From the NCBI GenBank assembly GCA_026984415.1, contig JALSSE010000219.1, positions 1 through 12,234 on the forward strand: 12,234 nt of DNA, written 5' to 3'. Positions 1-7,204 of the stretch are shown here, piece by piece. Numbering within the stretch: the stretch's first letter is position 1; each line of letters begins with the position of its first letter. The position numbers were made by a program, and so were the translations under genes. The notes under the pieces were generated by a model that was not told the DNA's origin, searched no databases, and saw only the letters and a program-made list of their open reading frames with translations. This DNA comes from Hydrogenothermaceae bacterium (GTDB lineage Bacteria; Aquificota; Aquificae; Hydrogenothermales; Hydrogenothermaceae).

Positions 1-1
1 A

Positions 2-247
2 GAATTTATCCATGATGTTATTGTTAGACAGATGAATATGCATGGAATAACAAAAGTTATTGAAACAGATGATGGACTTGAATTTTATAAAGGTAAACAT
101 AAAGCAGGGTATTTGATTTTCAAAAAGGATGAAAACGGAAATCCATTGGTTATTGATGGGAAATATGTTATTGAAGTCCATGCCCCTGAATATATATTAC
201 ATAACATTGACCACGAATTGTGGAGTATAATTGGACAGAAGCAATGA
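2..247 (+). CDS. 3' end of an unrecognised protein (partial at left edge)
   Basis: The reading frame is open from the first complete codon at base 2 to the TGA at 245-247, giving 81 visible C-terminal residues. An in-frame ATG at 32 exists, but the frame continues upstream without a stop (EFIHDVIVRQ precedes it), so the true start is probably outside the window. The fragment is charged and soluble-looking, with a predicted beta-rich middle (GYLIFKKDENGNPLVIDGKY) and no membrane segment, cysteine cluster or signal sequence. I do not recognise the family. Its stop overlaps the ATG of the following cupin gene in an ATGA arrangement, so the two are probably translationally coupled, but this alone does not define a function. 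Confidence is high that it is coding and nil for function. Confidence 0.6.
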   Translation, partial: EFIHDVIVRQMNMHGITKVIETDDGLEFYKGKHKAGYLIFKKDENGNPLVIDGKYVIEVHAPEYILHNIDHELWSIIGQKQ

Positions 248-537
248 AAGTTAAAGTAATATCAACAGGAATAACTGACCCAGACACTATAAAAAAAGAG
301 TTAGAAAAAGAAGGTTATTCAAATTTATTTTCGTGGAGTGATAGTCCCAATACATTTTATGACTGGCATACCCATAACTATCAGGAAGTCAGGTGGGTTT
401 ATTCAGGAAGTATAGTCATTGGTTATGAAGGTGGAGAAGTTTTATTAAAACCCGGTGATAGAATGGACATAGAGCCTAAAACAAAACACTGGGCTAAAAC
501 AGAAGAAGGCGTTAGTTATATCTGTGGAAGTAAATAA
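244..537 (+). CDS. Small single-domain cupin protein
   Basis: A 97-residue protein that is essentially one cupin beta-barrel. Cupin motif 1 is visible as H42-T-H44-N-Y-Q-E48 followed six residues later by G55, matching HxH(x)3E(x)6G. Motif 2 is G71-D-R-M-D-I-E-P78 with H82 completing the usual three-His, one-Glu metal site; the proline is shifted by one position from the usual GDx(4)PxGxxH. Members of this fold bind a divalent metal and act as small dioxygenases, isomerases or sensors; nothing here fixes the substrate. The ATG at 244 is preferred over an in-frame GTG at 220 because it overlaps the upstream stop (ATGA) and has GGACAG just upstream at 233-238. There is no signal peptide, so it should be cytoplasmic. 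The downstream gene is 115 bases away and probably a separate unit. Confidence 0.85.
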   Translation: MKVKVISTGITDPDTIKKELEKEGYSNLFSWSDSPNTFYDWHTHNYQEVRWVYSGSIVIGYEGGEVLLKPGDRMDIEPKTKHWAKTEEGVSYICGSK

Positions 538-615
538 ATATCTGAACATCTCAAAAATACTGTATAATTTCTGGTTTTATTTTTTCTGTACCTTAATTTA
601 TAAATATAATGATAT

Positions 616-621
616 TATAAT
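616..621 (+). promoter_or_regulatory. Candidate -10 box for the WD40 lipoprotein-lipB operon
   Basis: A perfect TATAAT lies 31 bases before the ATG at 653. A weak TTAATT at 593-598 sits 17 bases upstream as a possible -35. A second TATAAT occurs at 563-568, so the exact promoter is uncertain in such AT-rich DNA. Confidence 0.35.
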
Positions 622-642
622 ATTTACTTAAATATGTTTATT

Positions 643-648
643 GAGGAG
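643..648 (+). promoter_or_regulatory. Ribosome binding site deciding the start at 653
   Basis: GAGGAG precedes ATG 653 by four bases. A TTG in the same frame at 641 would lie on top of this site and has no Shine-Dalgarno sequence of its own. Starting at 653 also puts a clean lipoprotein signal at the N-terminus. Confidence 0.8.
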
Positions 649-652
649 TAAT

Positions 653-3145
653 ATGAGATTTGTTTATATTTTCTTATCTTTTTTAGTTTTTCTTAACTCG
701 TGTAGTGTTGTTAAACATAAGGAGAAAAAAAAGGTAAAACATCCATCACAAAATGTTTATCTAAATATACCTGAAAATTTAGGAGCTTCTGTAACATTCA
801 AAGGTAATGAGAAGTTTCCAGAGATAAAACCTTTATCCCTTGCAGATAAAATAAAGAACATACTTACATTAGAAGGGCATAAAGATGGAGTAAATGCAGT
901 AATTTTTACACCTGATAATAAATACATAATTACAGGAAGTAGTGATAAAACTATAAAAGTATGGGATATCAAAACAGGAAAAGAAAAGAAAACATTAACA
1001 GGACACGGAGATTATATAACGTCCCTATCTATAACCAGAGATGGAAAATACCTTGCTTCAAGTAGCTGGGATGGCACTGTTCTTATCTGGAGTCTAAAAA
1101 AATGGAAAATTTTAACGACATTAGAAGGTAAATTTTCCTATATAAACTCTGTGGCTTTTTCTCCAACTGACAAAATAATAGCTTTTGGTGGTACAGATAA
1201 AAAAATATTTATTTTTGACTATATGTTAGGAGAACTTGTACAGACTTTAGAAGGTCATACAGACACAATAAATGCTGTAACATTTTCCCCAGACGGAAGC
1301 CTGATTGCGTCTGGTGGTAGCGACCAGACAATACGTTTATGGGATGTGAGAACAGGAAATCTTATTAAAACAATAAACGGACATAAAGATATTGTAAAAA
1401 GTCTTGTTTTTTCTCCAGATGGCAAATTTTTAGTATCCGGTAGCTGGGATGGAACTATAAAAGTCTGGAATGTAAAGACAGGAACACTTATAAAAACTCT
1501 AAAAGGAAATGCTCTTTTTGTAAATGGATTAGCTGTTTCCCCAAGTGGAGAATACCTTGCCTCTGCCCACTGGAATAATTCTACTATTTTGTGGAATTTA
1601 AGGAAAGGTAAAATTATTAAAAGATTGACAGACCATAAATCCTACATTACAAGTGTTGCTTTTTCTCCTGATGGAAAATTACTTGTAGATGGAAGTAATG
1701 ATTTTACTGCAAAAGTTTACAATGTAACTACTGGATTTATACCAACCTTATCTAAAACAAAGATAGTAGTCCTTGATAAAAAACAGAGGTATTTAACTTT
1801 TCCTCAAAATACCTATTTAAAACTCGATTTTGCAGATAAATCTGTAATTGTAAAAAATGTAAAGGGAAAATTAATTTCTGGTGATGTTTATATTCCTAAT
1901 ATCTCTTTAGATTATATAGTTGTATATAAATCAACTCCTTTATACAAAACCCCATATATGTTGAAAGTTTCAAAAATTGTACCTCCAGGAACTATAATTG
2001 AACCAAAAAAAGCTTTGTTTTATGGAAAAAATCAAATTGCTTACGTTGAAATAAATAAAAAACTAAAAGGCTGGATAAAAACTGATTTTATTGCAAAGGT
2101 AGTTAAAACAGATAAAATTTTTATCCTTGCTAAAACTATCAAAAGATTTGAAAAATACCCAGGAGAAAAGATTAAAAAAGTTTCCGATGTAGAACAGTTA
2201 GAATCTATTTTCCTTAAAAAGAAATCAGATGTATTACCTTTAGGGCTTGCCCTTGAAGGTGTGTACTACATTCCTTATTTAAGAGAATACTATGTAAAAT
2301 CTGCTTTAGGTGAAGGCTGGATAAAAGAAGATTTTATACAGGAAGTAGAGTATAAAGAAATAAATGATGAGTATGTTGCATTAAAAAACACAAGAATACT
2401 TGTTTCTCCCCTTTCAGCAAAAGAGCTTGGAAAAATATACGAAGGAACAATAATAAAACCGAAGGCTAAAATAAGTTTAGGAAATAAATCTTATTATTAT
2501 GTTCATGTTGATAATATTTCATCTTCAAAATGCAGAAAACCATGTATGGGATATGTTGATGAAAATAGTCTAATACTTCTAAAAAAGGCAACTCAAAAAG
2601 AATTGTGGACTAAAAAGAATGCAAACCTTTACCTATCTCCTGCTGGAACGGTAATTTTTCCAATTGAAAAAGGTGTAAAAGTTATACCAGAGTACTACAC
2701 TTCTGATTTTTATAAAGTAAAAGTCCCTCTTATGAAAGTTGAAGGCTGGATTTCTAAAGATGCTCTAACTTCTATAAAGGAGCTAATAGCAGAAGCAGAA
2801 AAGAAAAAAAGAAAAGCTGTAAAGAAAAAAGTAAAAAAACTTAAAACCCCTGTTAAAAAACAAGTTAAAAAAACAAAAAAGGAAGTTGTAAAGCAAAAAA
2901 AACAAAAAACAGTCAAAAAGAAAGAATTAAAATATAAAACTGCTGTGGTGATTTCTAACAAATTAAACCTTAGAAAAGAGCCAAATACAAAATCAGTAAT
3001 ACTTGCTGTAATTCCAAAAGGGTATAAGGTAAGAGCAACTAATATAATTAAGGGAAAATGGATAAAGGTTCATTATTACAGTAGAACAAAGAAAAAAATA
3101 TTAGTTGGTTGGGTTCTAAAAAAATATATAGAAATTAGAAAATAA
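653..3145 (+). CDS. Lipoprotein with seven-bladed WD40 propeller and C-terminal SH3b-like repeats
   Basis: An 830-residue protein. Residues 1-16 are a hydrophobic lipoprotein signal and L14-N-S-C17 is a plausible lipobox, so it should be lipid-anchored outside the cytoplasm. Seven WD40 repeats follow at about 71-110, 111-152, 153-194, 195-236, 237-278, 279-320 and 321-361; the best ones read GH...FSPDG...SGS.D.TI..WD. Seven blades would close one complete beta-propeller, normally a protein-binding platform. Residues 421-705 contain four degenerate SH3b-like units, each ending in G-[WY]-[IV] (GWIKTDFI, GWIKEDFI, GYVDENSL, GWISKDAL). A linker at about 714-762 is roughly half lysine. A final, clearer SH3b domain spans 764-828 (LNLRKEP...GWVLKKYI). 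SH3b domains often bind peptidoglycan or peptides, so a cell-wall-associated scaffold is plausible. The stop overlaps the lipB start by one base (TAATG). No enzymatic motif was seen. Confidence 0.85.
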   Translation: MRFVYIFLSFLVFLNSCSVVKHKEKKKVKHPSQNVYLNIPENLGASVTFKGNEKFPEIKPLSLADKIKNILTLEGHKDGVNAVIFTPDNKYIITGSSDKTIKVWDIKTGKEKKTLTGHGDYITSLSITRDGKYLASSSWDGTVLIWSLKKWKILTTLEGKFSYINSVAFSPTDKIIAFGGTDKKIFIFDYMLGELVQTLEGHTDTINAVTFSPDGSLIASGGSDQTIRLWDVRTGNLIKTINGHKDIVKSLVFSPDGKFLVSGSWDGTIKVWNVKTGTLIKTLKGNALFVNGLAVSPSGEYLASAHWNNSTILWNLRKGKIIKRLTDHKSYITSVAFSPDGKLLVDGSNDFTAKVYNVTTGFIPTLSKTKIVVLDKKQRYLTFPQNTYLKLDFADKSVIVKNVKGKLISGDVYIPNISLDYIVVYKSTPLYKTPYMLKVSKIVPPGTIIEPKKALFYGKNQIAYVEINKKLKGWIKTDFIAKVVKTDKIFILAKTIKRFEKYPGEKIKKVSDVEQLESIFLKKKSDVLPLGLALEGVYYIPYLREYYVKSALGEGWIKEDFIQEVEYKEINDEYVALKNTRILVSPLSAKELGKIYEGTIIKPKAKISLGNKSYYYVHVDNISSSKCRKPCMGYVDENSLILLKKATQKELWTKKNANLYLSPAGTVIFPIEKGVKVIPEYYTSDFYKVKVPLMKVEGWISKDALTSIKELIAEAEKKKRKAVKKKVKKLKTPVKKQVKKTKKEVVKQKKQKTVKKKELKYKTAVVISNKLNLRKEPNTKSVILAVIPKGYKVRATNIIKGKWIKVHYYSRTKKKILVGWVLKKYIEIRK

Positions 3146-3762
3146 TGATTGAGATAATTGATTTAGGAAAAAAAGATTATTTAGAAACTTTAAATTTACA
3201 AAAGGAACTTTTTAATAAGAAGCTCAAAGGTGAAGATAAGGATTTTCTAATAGTTGTTGAGCATTTTCCTGTTTACACAAAAGGAAAAACGACAAAAGAG
3301 GAGCATATCCCTGAAAAAATATTAGATGTTCCAGTTATTGAAGTGGAAAGAGGTGGAAGTGTAACTTTTCACGGGGAAGGACAGCTTGTTGTTTATCCAA
3401 TTTTAAATTTAAAAAAATATAGAACTGGAGTTTCTGATTACATATCAAAACTTGAAAGAACCATGATTTTATCATTGGAAGAACTTGGAATTGAAGCATT
3501 TACAGTTGAAAAATTAAGGGGTGTTTTTACAGAAAAAGGGAAAATAGGTTTTTTAGGTGTAAAGATTTCAAGGTACATAACATTCCACGGTTTTTCTTTA
3601 AACGTTAATGTTGATAAAAGTTATTTTAGTAAAATAGTTCCCTGTGGTATAACAGAATATCCAGTGGCTTCAATTTCTGATTTTAAGAATGTAGAATTTA
3701 ATGAAGTCAAAAATGTTGTTGTTTCTAAATTTATAGATTTATTTGAAAATAAAAAGTTTTAA
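3145..3762 (+). CDS. lipB: Octanoyltransferase LipB (lipoyl(octanoyl) transferase)
   Basis: A 205-residue cytoplasmic enzyme of normal family length. LipB moves octanoyl from octanoyl-ACP to the lipoyl-domain lysine of 2-oxoacid dehydrogenases or glycine-cleavage H protein; LipA then inserts sulfur. Family signatures are visible: EHFPVYTKGK at 39-48, the hallmark RGGSVTFHGEGQLVVYPI at 69-86, KIGFLGVKI with the catalytic-type Lys133, FHGFSLNVN at 147-155, and the acyl-accepting Cys167 in PCGI. The residue after GV at 126-127 is Phe where many homologues have Trp, a mild change. The ATG overlaps the stop of the WD40 lipoprotein gene, so the two are co-transcribed and probably coupled; no functional link between them is evident. 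A 38-base gap precedes the protease gene. Confidence 0.95.
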   Translation: MIEIIDLGKKDYLETLNLQKELFNKKLKGEDKDFLIVVEHFPVYTKGKTTKEEHIPEKILDVPVIEVERGGSVTFHGEGQLVVYPILNLKKYRTGVSDYISKLERTMILSLEELGIEAFTVEKLRGVFTEKGKIGFLGVKISRYITFHGFSLNVNVDKSYFSKIVPCGITEYPVASISDFKNVEFNEVKNVVVSKFIDLFENKKF

Positions 3763-3766
3763 TATA

Positions 3767-3783
3767 TTTTTAGACTCTAAAAA
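3767..3783 (+). repeat. 17-base perfect inverted repeat upstream of the protease gene
   Basis: TTTTTAGA-C-TCTAAAAA has eight-base arms around a single central C. It begins four bases after the lipB stop and lies just before the Shine-Dalgarno sequence of the M50 protease. As RNA it could fold only as a weak AT stem, so a protein-binding operator is as likely as a terminator. Confidence 0.45.
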
Positions 3784-3800
3784 TTAAAGAGAGGAATGGG

Positions 3801-4481
3801 ATGAATTTTGATATAACACAAATAATTTTTATGGTTCCAGCTTTACTTTTTGCTGTTATTATCCACGAAATAGCCCACGGATTAGTTGCTTATAAACTTG
3901 GCGACCCAACAGCAAAAATGTCTGGTAGACTAACTTTTAATCCAATTCCACACATTGACCCGATTGGCTCCATTCTACTTCCTGCAATACTGATTTTTAC
4001 CCATTCTCCAATTCTTTTTGGTTGGGCAAAGCCTGTTCCTATAAACCCATTACATTTTAAAAAATTAGGGTATAGAAAAGGAATGGCAGTTACTGCACTT
4101 GCAGGTCCCATGTCAAATTTAATATTCGCAATTATATTTGGAATAATGTACCAGATTTTAAAAAATGATTCTGTTATCAATTTATTTGCAAGCATAGGTG
4201 GACTGGCATTTGTAAAATCTGTAATTTTACCTCTTTTAATTTTGCTTCAATATTCAGTAACAATAAATGTAATTCTTGCTATATTTAACTTAATTCCTAT
4301 TCCTCCTTTAGATGGTGGAAGAATTTTAATGAGCTTGGCTCCACCGCATTTAGAGCAGAAGTTAGCACCTTTAGAACAGTACGGATTTATTATAGTTATT
4401 GTTTTACTCCTTGTTGGAGTTTTAAATTTTATAATATTTCCACCTTACAGATTTTTAGTTTCTGTACTCCTTGGTACATGA
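3801..4481 (+). CDS. Site-2 protease-like membrane metallopeptidase (M50 family)
   Basis: A 226-residue integral membrane protein. The zinc-binding motif H22-E-I-A-H26 lies in the first hydrophobic segment, the GRLTFNPIPHIDPIGSI segment follows at 42-58, and the third metal ligand is in N163-L-I-P-I-P-P-L-D171-G-G at 163-173. AGPMSN at 101-106 is another family signature. Hydrophobic segments near 8-30, 55-75, 96-120, 135-165 and 195-225 suit an intramembrane protease. There is no PDZ or CBS domain, so this is the short site-2 type, not RseP; many bacteria carry it with no known substrate. GAGAGGAA at 3789-3796 is the ribosome binding site; an ATG at 3796 runs into a stop after two codons. 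It follows lipB by 38 bases and may share its transcript. Confidence 0.9.
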   Translation: MNFDITQIIFMVPALLFAVIIHEIAHGLVAYKLGDPTAKMSGRLTFNPIPHIDPIGSILLPAILIFTHSPILFGWAKPVPINPLHFKKLGYRKGMAVTALAGPMSNLIFAIIFGIMYQILKNDSVINLFASIGGLAFVKSVILPLLILLQYSVTINVILAIFNLIPIPPLDGGRILMSLAPPHLEQKLAPLEQYGFIIVIVLLLVGVLNFIIFPPYRFLVSVLLGT

Positions 4482-4512
4482 CATAAAACATTAAAATTGT
4501 AGGAAATAGGAG

Positions 4513-4518
4513 TATAAT
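4513..4518 (+). promoter_or_regulatory. Candidate -10 box for feoAB
   Basis: A perfect TATAAT lies 49 bases before the feoA ATG, with only a weak TTAAAA (4491-4496) at the -35 distance. Transcription would start near 4525, which places the palindromic element at 4537-4555 just downstream of the start point, a normal repressor position. Confidence 0.4.
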
Positions 4519-4536
4519 TATTTTTGTTTAATTTTA

Positions 4537-4555
4537 ATTGAGATTTAATATTAAT
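4537..4555 (+). promoter_or_regulatory. Fur-like operator candidate before feoA
   Basis: ATTGAGATTTAATATTAAT pairs at seven of nine symmetric positions of a 19-base palindrome and ends 12 bases before the feoA start. Nearly the same element occurs at 6994-7012 and 9677-9695. Size, symmetry and the adjacent iron-uptake genes suggest a Fur-family site; the regulator itself is not in the window. Confidence 0.5.
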
Positions 4556-4567
4556 TGGGGCAGATAA

Positions 4568-4798
4568 ATGACATTAGCAGAATTAGGTATTAGACAGAAG
4601 GGAGTTATTGTTTCAATCAATACTTCTCCAGATTTTAAAAAGAAACTTATGGAGTTGGGGCTTTTTCCAGGTCAGGTTGTTGAGATTATACAGGATGCAC
4701 CTTTTGGCGGTCCTTTAAAATTAAAAGTAAAAGATTACTGTCTTGCTTTAAGGAGAGAAGAAGCAAAAGGGATTGAGGTTAAAAAAATTGAAGAATAA
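4568..4798 (+). CDS. feoA: Ferrous iron transport protein FeoA
   Basis: A 76-residue cytoplasmic SH3-like protein of typical FeoA length. It supports Fe2+ uptake by FeoB, probably by contacting its cytoplasmic domain. The family pattern is clear: KKKLMELGLFPGQVVEI at 24-40, then DAPFGGPLKLKV at 43-54 and the ending LALRREEAKGIEVKKI. The start is ATG 4568, preceded by GGGGCAG at 4557-4563. It is the first gene of the feo operon, directly behind a candidate -10 box and a Fur-like palindrome, consistent with iron-repressed expression. Its last codons overlap the start region of feoB, so the two should be translationally coupled. Confidence 0.95.
   Translation: MTLAELGIRQKGVIVSINTSPDFKKKLMELGLFPGQVVEIIQDAPFGGPLKLKVKDYCLALRREEAKGIEVKKIEE
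4775..4778 (+). promoter_or_regulatory. Ribosome binding site favouring the feoB start at 4788
   Basis: GAGG sits nine bases before TTG 4788, an acceptable spacing. The alternative in-frame TTG at 4773 overlaps this GAGG and has an AAGG only two bases upstream. The site lies inside the feoA coding sequence. Confidence 0.5.
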
Positions 4799-6947
4799 AA
4801 GGATAAAAGTTGCCCTTGCAGGAAATCCTAATACAGGGAAAACGACTTTGATTAACGCTATTGCAGGAACAAACCTTAAAGTTGGAAACTGGCCTGGTGT
4901 AACAGTTGAAAAAAAAGAGGCTGTAATAGAATACAAAGGCTACACTATTGAACTAATTGACCTACCGGGGATTTACAGTCTCGGCAACCAGACTGCCGAA
5001 GAAAAGGTAGCTATTGATTTCTTACTTAAAGAGAAACCAGATGTGATTATAGATGTTGTTGATTCTACCAATTTAGAAAGAAATCTTTATCTTACTATTC
5101 AACTTTTAGAGTTAGAAATTCCTTTAATAATCTCATTAAATATGTGGGATGAGGCTCAGGAGAAGGGAATTCAGATAGACTATAAAACTATGGAAAGGTT
5201 ATTGTGTTCTAAAGTCATACCAACATCAGCAGTACATAAAAAAGGTGTAAAAGAGATTTTAGAAAATATAATTCAGGTTTATGAAAATAAAAAATTTGTC
5301 CAGTGTACACATTTTGAGTCGGAAATTGAAAAATACCTTATAGAGTTAAAAGAAACTATTGAAAAAGTTCAGCCTGTTCTTTTTGACTTGATTCCAAGGC
5401 GATTTTTAGTAATCTCATTGATTGAAGGGAATTTTGTTTTTGAAGATATAGATATAAATGAGAAAATAATTAAAAAAGCTGAAGAAATTCGTCATAAGTT
5501 AGAAAAAATCTATAAAAAAGAGATTTCAACACTGATTGTAGAAGAAAGGTACTCAATTGTTATAAGTATTTATGAACAGTGTGTAAAAAGGGACACATTA
5601 AAAGATATAGACACAACCCTTATATTAGACAAAATATTCCTGAATAAAATTCTTGGTTTGCCTATCTTTCTGTTTTTAGCATGGCTTATGTTTGAATTTA
5701 CATTTGAACTATCTGCCCCTTATGTAGATTGGCTTGATAGCTCTTTAAGTAATGTTATTGCAGTCTGGGCAGTACAGGGATTAATGGCAGTTAATGCTCC
5801 AGAATGGTTGCAGTCCCTTGTTTCTGAAGGTGTTATTGGTGGGGTTGGGTTTGTCCTTGTTTTTGTTCCTGTTTTATTCTTCCTTTATATATTTATGGGA
5901 ATTTTAGAAGGCAGTGGATATATGTCAAGGGCTGCATTTTTAATGGACAGGTTTATGAGTTTTATAGGACTCAGTGGTAAATCTTTTATTCCTCTTATTA
6001 TCGGGTTCGGTTGTAATGTTCCAGCTGTATACGCAACAAGAACTATTGAAAATCCTAAAGAAAAAATTCTTACAGCATTAATGATTCCTTTTATGTCCTG
6101 CAGTGCAAGGCTGACCGTTTTTGCATTTTTTGTAACGGCATTTTTTACCCACCATAAGGCATTGGTAATATTGTCCCTTTATTTACTTGGTATTTTAGTT
6201 GCTATTAGCGTGGCTTTTGTTTTACAAAAAACGTATTTCAAAACAGAGTCTCAAAATTTTATCCTTGAGCTTCCACCTTATAGGTTGCCAACTTTTAGGT
6301 ACATAATGATAAGTGCGTGGACAAAAACAAAAGCTTTTATAGTTGATGCAGGAACTTTTATTTTTGCAACGGCTATGGTTGTGTGGTTTTTGCTAAATGT
6401 CCCATTTGGAGTTCAGGATAAAGAGCATAGTTTATTTGGACATATAAGTAAAGCAATAGCCCCTGTTTTTCAGCCTTTAGGTTTTGGTTATTGGGAAGCT
6501 TCAGGTGCTTTAATGACAGGATTTGTGGCAAAAGAAGTTGTTTTATCCACTATGGGAAATATTTACGCTGGAGAAACTTTAAAAGAAGAACAGCAAGAAC
6601 ATGTTTCCCTTAAAGATGGACTTAAAGAAATTGGGGTAGGGTTTATAAACGCAAATATAGAAGTTGGGAAAAAGATTTTTTCAGTTTTCGGTTTAATAGG
6701 AAACGAGCCTGAAGAAGAGGAAACAGATAGTACACTGTTAACAGCAGTACGAAATCAGTTTACACCTTTATCTGCATATGCATTTTTAGTATTTTTACTT
6801 TTATACACTCCTTGTATGGCAACTATTTTTGCTATAAAACAGGAGCTAAACAGTTGGAAATGGATGGGAGTTTCTGTTGGAATTGGTCTTACTGTAGCAT
6901 GGGTACTGTCTTTCCTTGTTTACAACATAGGTAGAATTTTTCTGTAG
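4788..6947 (+). CDS. feoB: Ferrous iron transporter FeoB
   Basis: A 719-residue inner-membrane Fe2+ importer with an N-terminal GTPase. From the chosen start, the G motifs are G1 GNPNTGKT (12-19), G2 Thr39 in GNWPGVTVE, G3 DLPG (58-61), G4 NMWD (118-121) and G5 TSA (146-148). The helical regulatory domain follows to about residue 280. Two Gate repeats carry hallmark motifs GFGCNVPA (406-413), MSCSARL (436-442) and LLYTPCMAT (672-680), with several membrane helices between about 287 and 719. Length and order are those of a complete FeoB, with no frameshift. The start is a TTG: 4788 is favoured by GAGG at 4775-4778, and 4773 would add five residues. Either way the gene overlaps feoA. No feoC was recognised downstream. 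The upstream palindrome suggests iron-dependent control. Confidence 0.95.
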   Translation: MKNKRIKVALAGNPNTGKTTLINAIAGTNLKVGNWPGVTVEKKEAVIEYKGYTIELIDLPGIYSLGNQTAEEKVAIDFLLKEKPDVIIDVVDSTNLERNLYLTIQLLELEIPLIISLNMWDEAQEKGIQIDYKTMERLLCSKVIPTSAVHKKGVKEILENIIQVYENKKFVQCTHFESEIEKYLIELKETIEKVQPVLFDLIPRRFLVISLIEGNFVFEDIDINEKIIKKAEEIRHKLEKIYKKEISTLIVEERYSIVISIYEQCVKRDTLKDIDTTLILDKIFLNKILGLPIFLFLAWLMFEFTFELSAPYVDWLDSSLSNVIAVWAVQGLMAVNAPEWLQSLVSEGVIGGVGFVLVFVPVLFFLYIFMGILEGSGYMSRAAFLMDRFMSFIGLSGKSFIPLIIGFGCNVPAVYATRTIENPKEKILTALMIPFMSCSARLTVFAFFVTAFFTHHKALVILSLYLLGILVAISVAFVLQKTYFKTESQNFILELPPYRLPTFRYIMISAWTKTKAFIVDAGTFIFATAMVVWFLLNVPFGVQDKEHSLFGHISKAIAPVFQPLGFGYWEASGALMTGFVAKEVVLSTMGNIYAGETLKEEQQEHVSLKDGLKEIGVGFINANIEVGKKIFSVFGLIGNEPEEEETDSTLLTAVRNQFTPLSAYAFLVFLLLYTPCMATIFAIKQELNSWKWMGVSVGIGLTVAWVLSFLVYNIGRIFL

Positions 6948-6976
6948 TTGATTTTTATCATAATTTTGAATAAGAT
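6948..6976 (+). promoter_or_regulatory. Candidate promoter of the FMN-protein operon
   Basis: TTGATT (6948-6953) and TAAGAT (6971-6976) are 17 bases apart and each matches four of six consensus bases. They lie just after the feoB stop and before the palindromic element at 6994-7012. A second -10-like TATAAA occurs at 6982-6987. Read-through from feoB cannot be excluded because no clear terminator is seen. Confidence 0.3.
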
Positions 6977-6993
6977 ATTTTTATAAAATTTTT

Positions 6994-7012
6994 ATTGAAA
7001 TTTAATCTCAAT
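6994..7012 (+). promoter_or_regulatory. Fur-like operator candidate before the FMN-protein operon
   Basis: ATTGAAATTTAATCTCAAT is the best copy of the shared element, pairing at eight of nine symmetric positions around a central T. Its reverse complement begins ATTGAGATTAAAT, matching the copies at 4537 and 9677 almost base for base. It ends 18 bases before ATG 7031 and precedes the GAGGAG ribosome binding site. Confidence 0.55.
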
Positions 7013-7030
7013 TGCAACGAGGAGTGAAAG

Positions 7031-7204
7031 ATGTCTGTATTAGAAATGAAGTCAGAATTGGAAAATATATCAAATAAATTTGAAAATTTATTAAATAAAG
7101 CTAAAGGCAGTCAGGAAAGATTGGAAATTTTTTCTACCTATTACAAAATGCTTATTTTAATTGAAAAAATGAAAATAGATGATATTAAAGGGAAAAAGAA
7201 ATGA
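7031..7204 (+). CDS. Small 57-residue helical protein, unknown function
   Basis: An ORF of 57 codons starting MSVLEMKSEL and ending DIKGKKK. Support for translation: a strong GAGGAG at 7019-7024 at good spacing, an operator-like palindrome and possible promoter just upstream, and a stop overlapping the next ATG as ATGA (7201-7204), the same coupling used throughout this operon. The sequence is charged and amphipathic, almost certainly alpha-helical, with no cysteine, signal peptide or membrane segment, so it should be cytoplasmic. I do not recognise a family. It sits where feoC occurs in some feo operons, but it is shorter than FeoC and shows no winged-helix or Fe-S cysteines. It may be an operon-specific accessory factor or a leader that sets translation of the flavoprotein gene. 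Confidence 0.65.
   Translation: MSVLEMKSELENISNKFENLLNKAKGSQERLEIFSTYYKMLILIEKMKIDDIKGKKK

Noticed and set aside
612..623. 12-base palindrome ATATTATAATAT before the WD40 gene, considered as a further operator copy
   Set aside because: It consists only of A and T, contains the candidate -10 box and does not match the ATTGARATT pattern of the other three sites.
757..972. Minus-strand open frame within the WD40 gene
   Set aside because: It lies entirely inside a well-supported plus-strand gene and shows no recognisable protein features.
880..1735. DNA-level tandem repeat array
   Set aside because: The similarity comes from seven WD40 protein repeats of about 42 residues; the DNA copies have diverged and are not a recent tandem array.
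2710..2961. Minus-strand open frame rich in Phe opposite the WD40 lipoprotein
   Set aside because: It is the complement of the lysine-rich linker (AAA codons read as TTT) and has no ribosome binding site or family resemblance.
3890..4195. Minus-strand frame of about 100 codons within the M50 protease
   Set aside because: The plus strand encodes the conserved protease segments here; the reverse frame is a by-product.
4748..4936. Minus-strand open frame across the feoA/feoB junction
   Set aside because: It is antisense to the FeoA C-terminus and the FeoB G1 region, both strongly supported.
7031..7204. Possible feoC downstream of feoB
   Set aside because: The 57-residue product lacks cysteines and any winged-helix pattern and is shorter than FeoC proteins.
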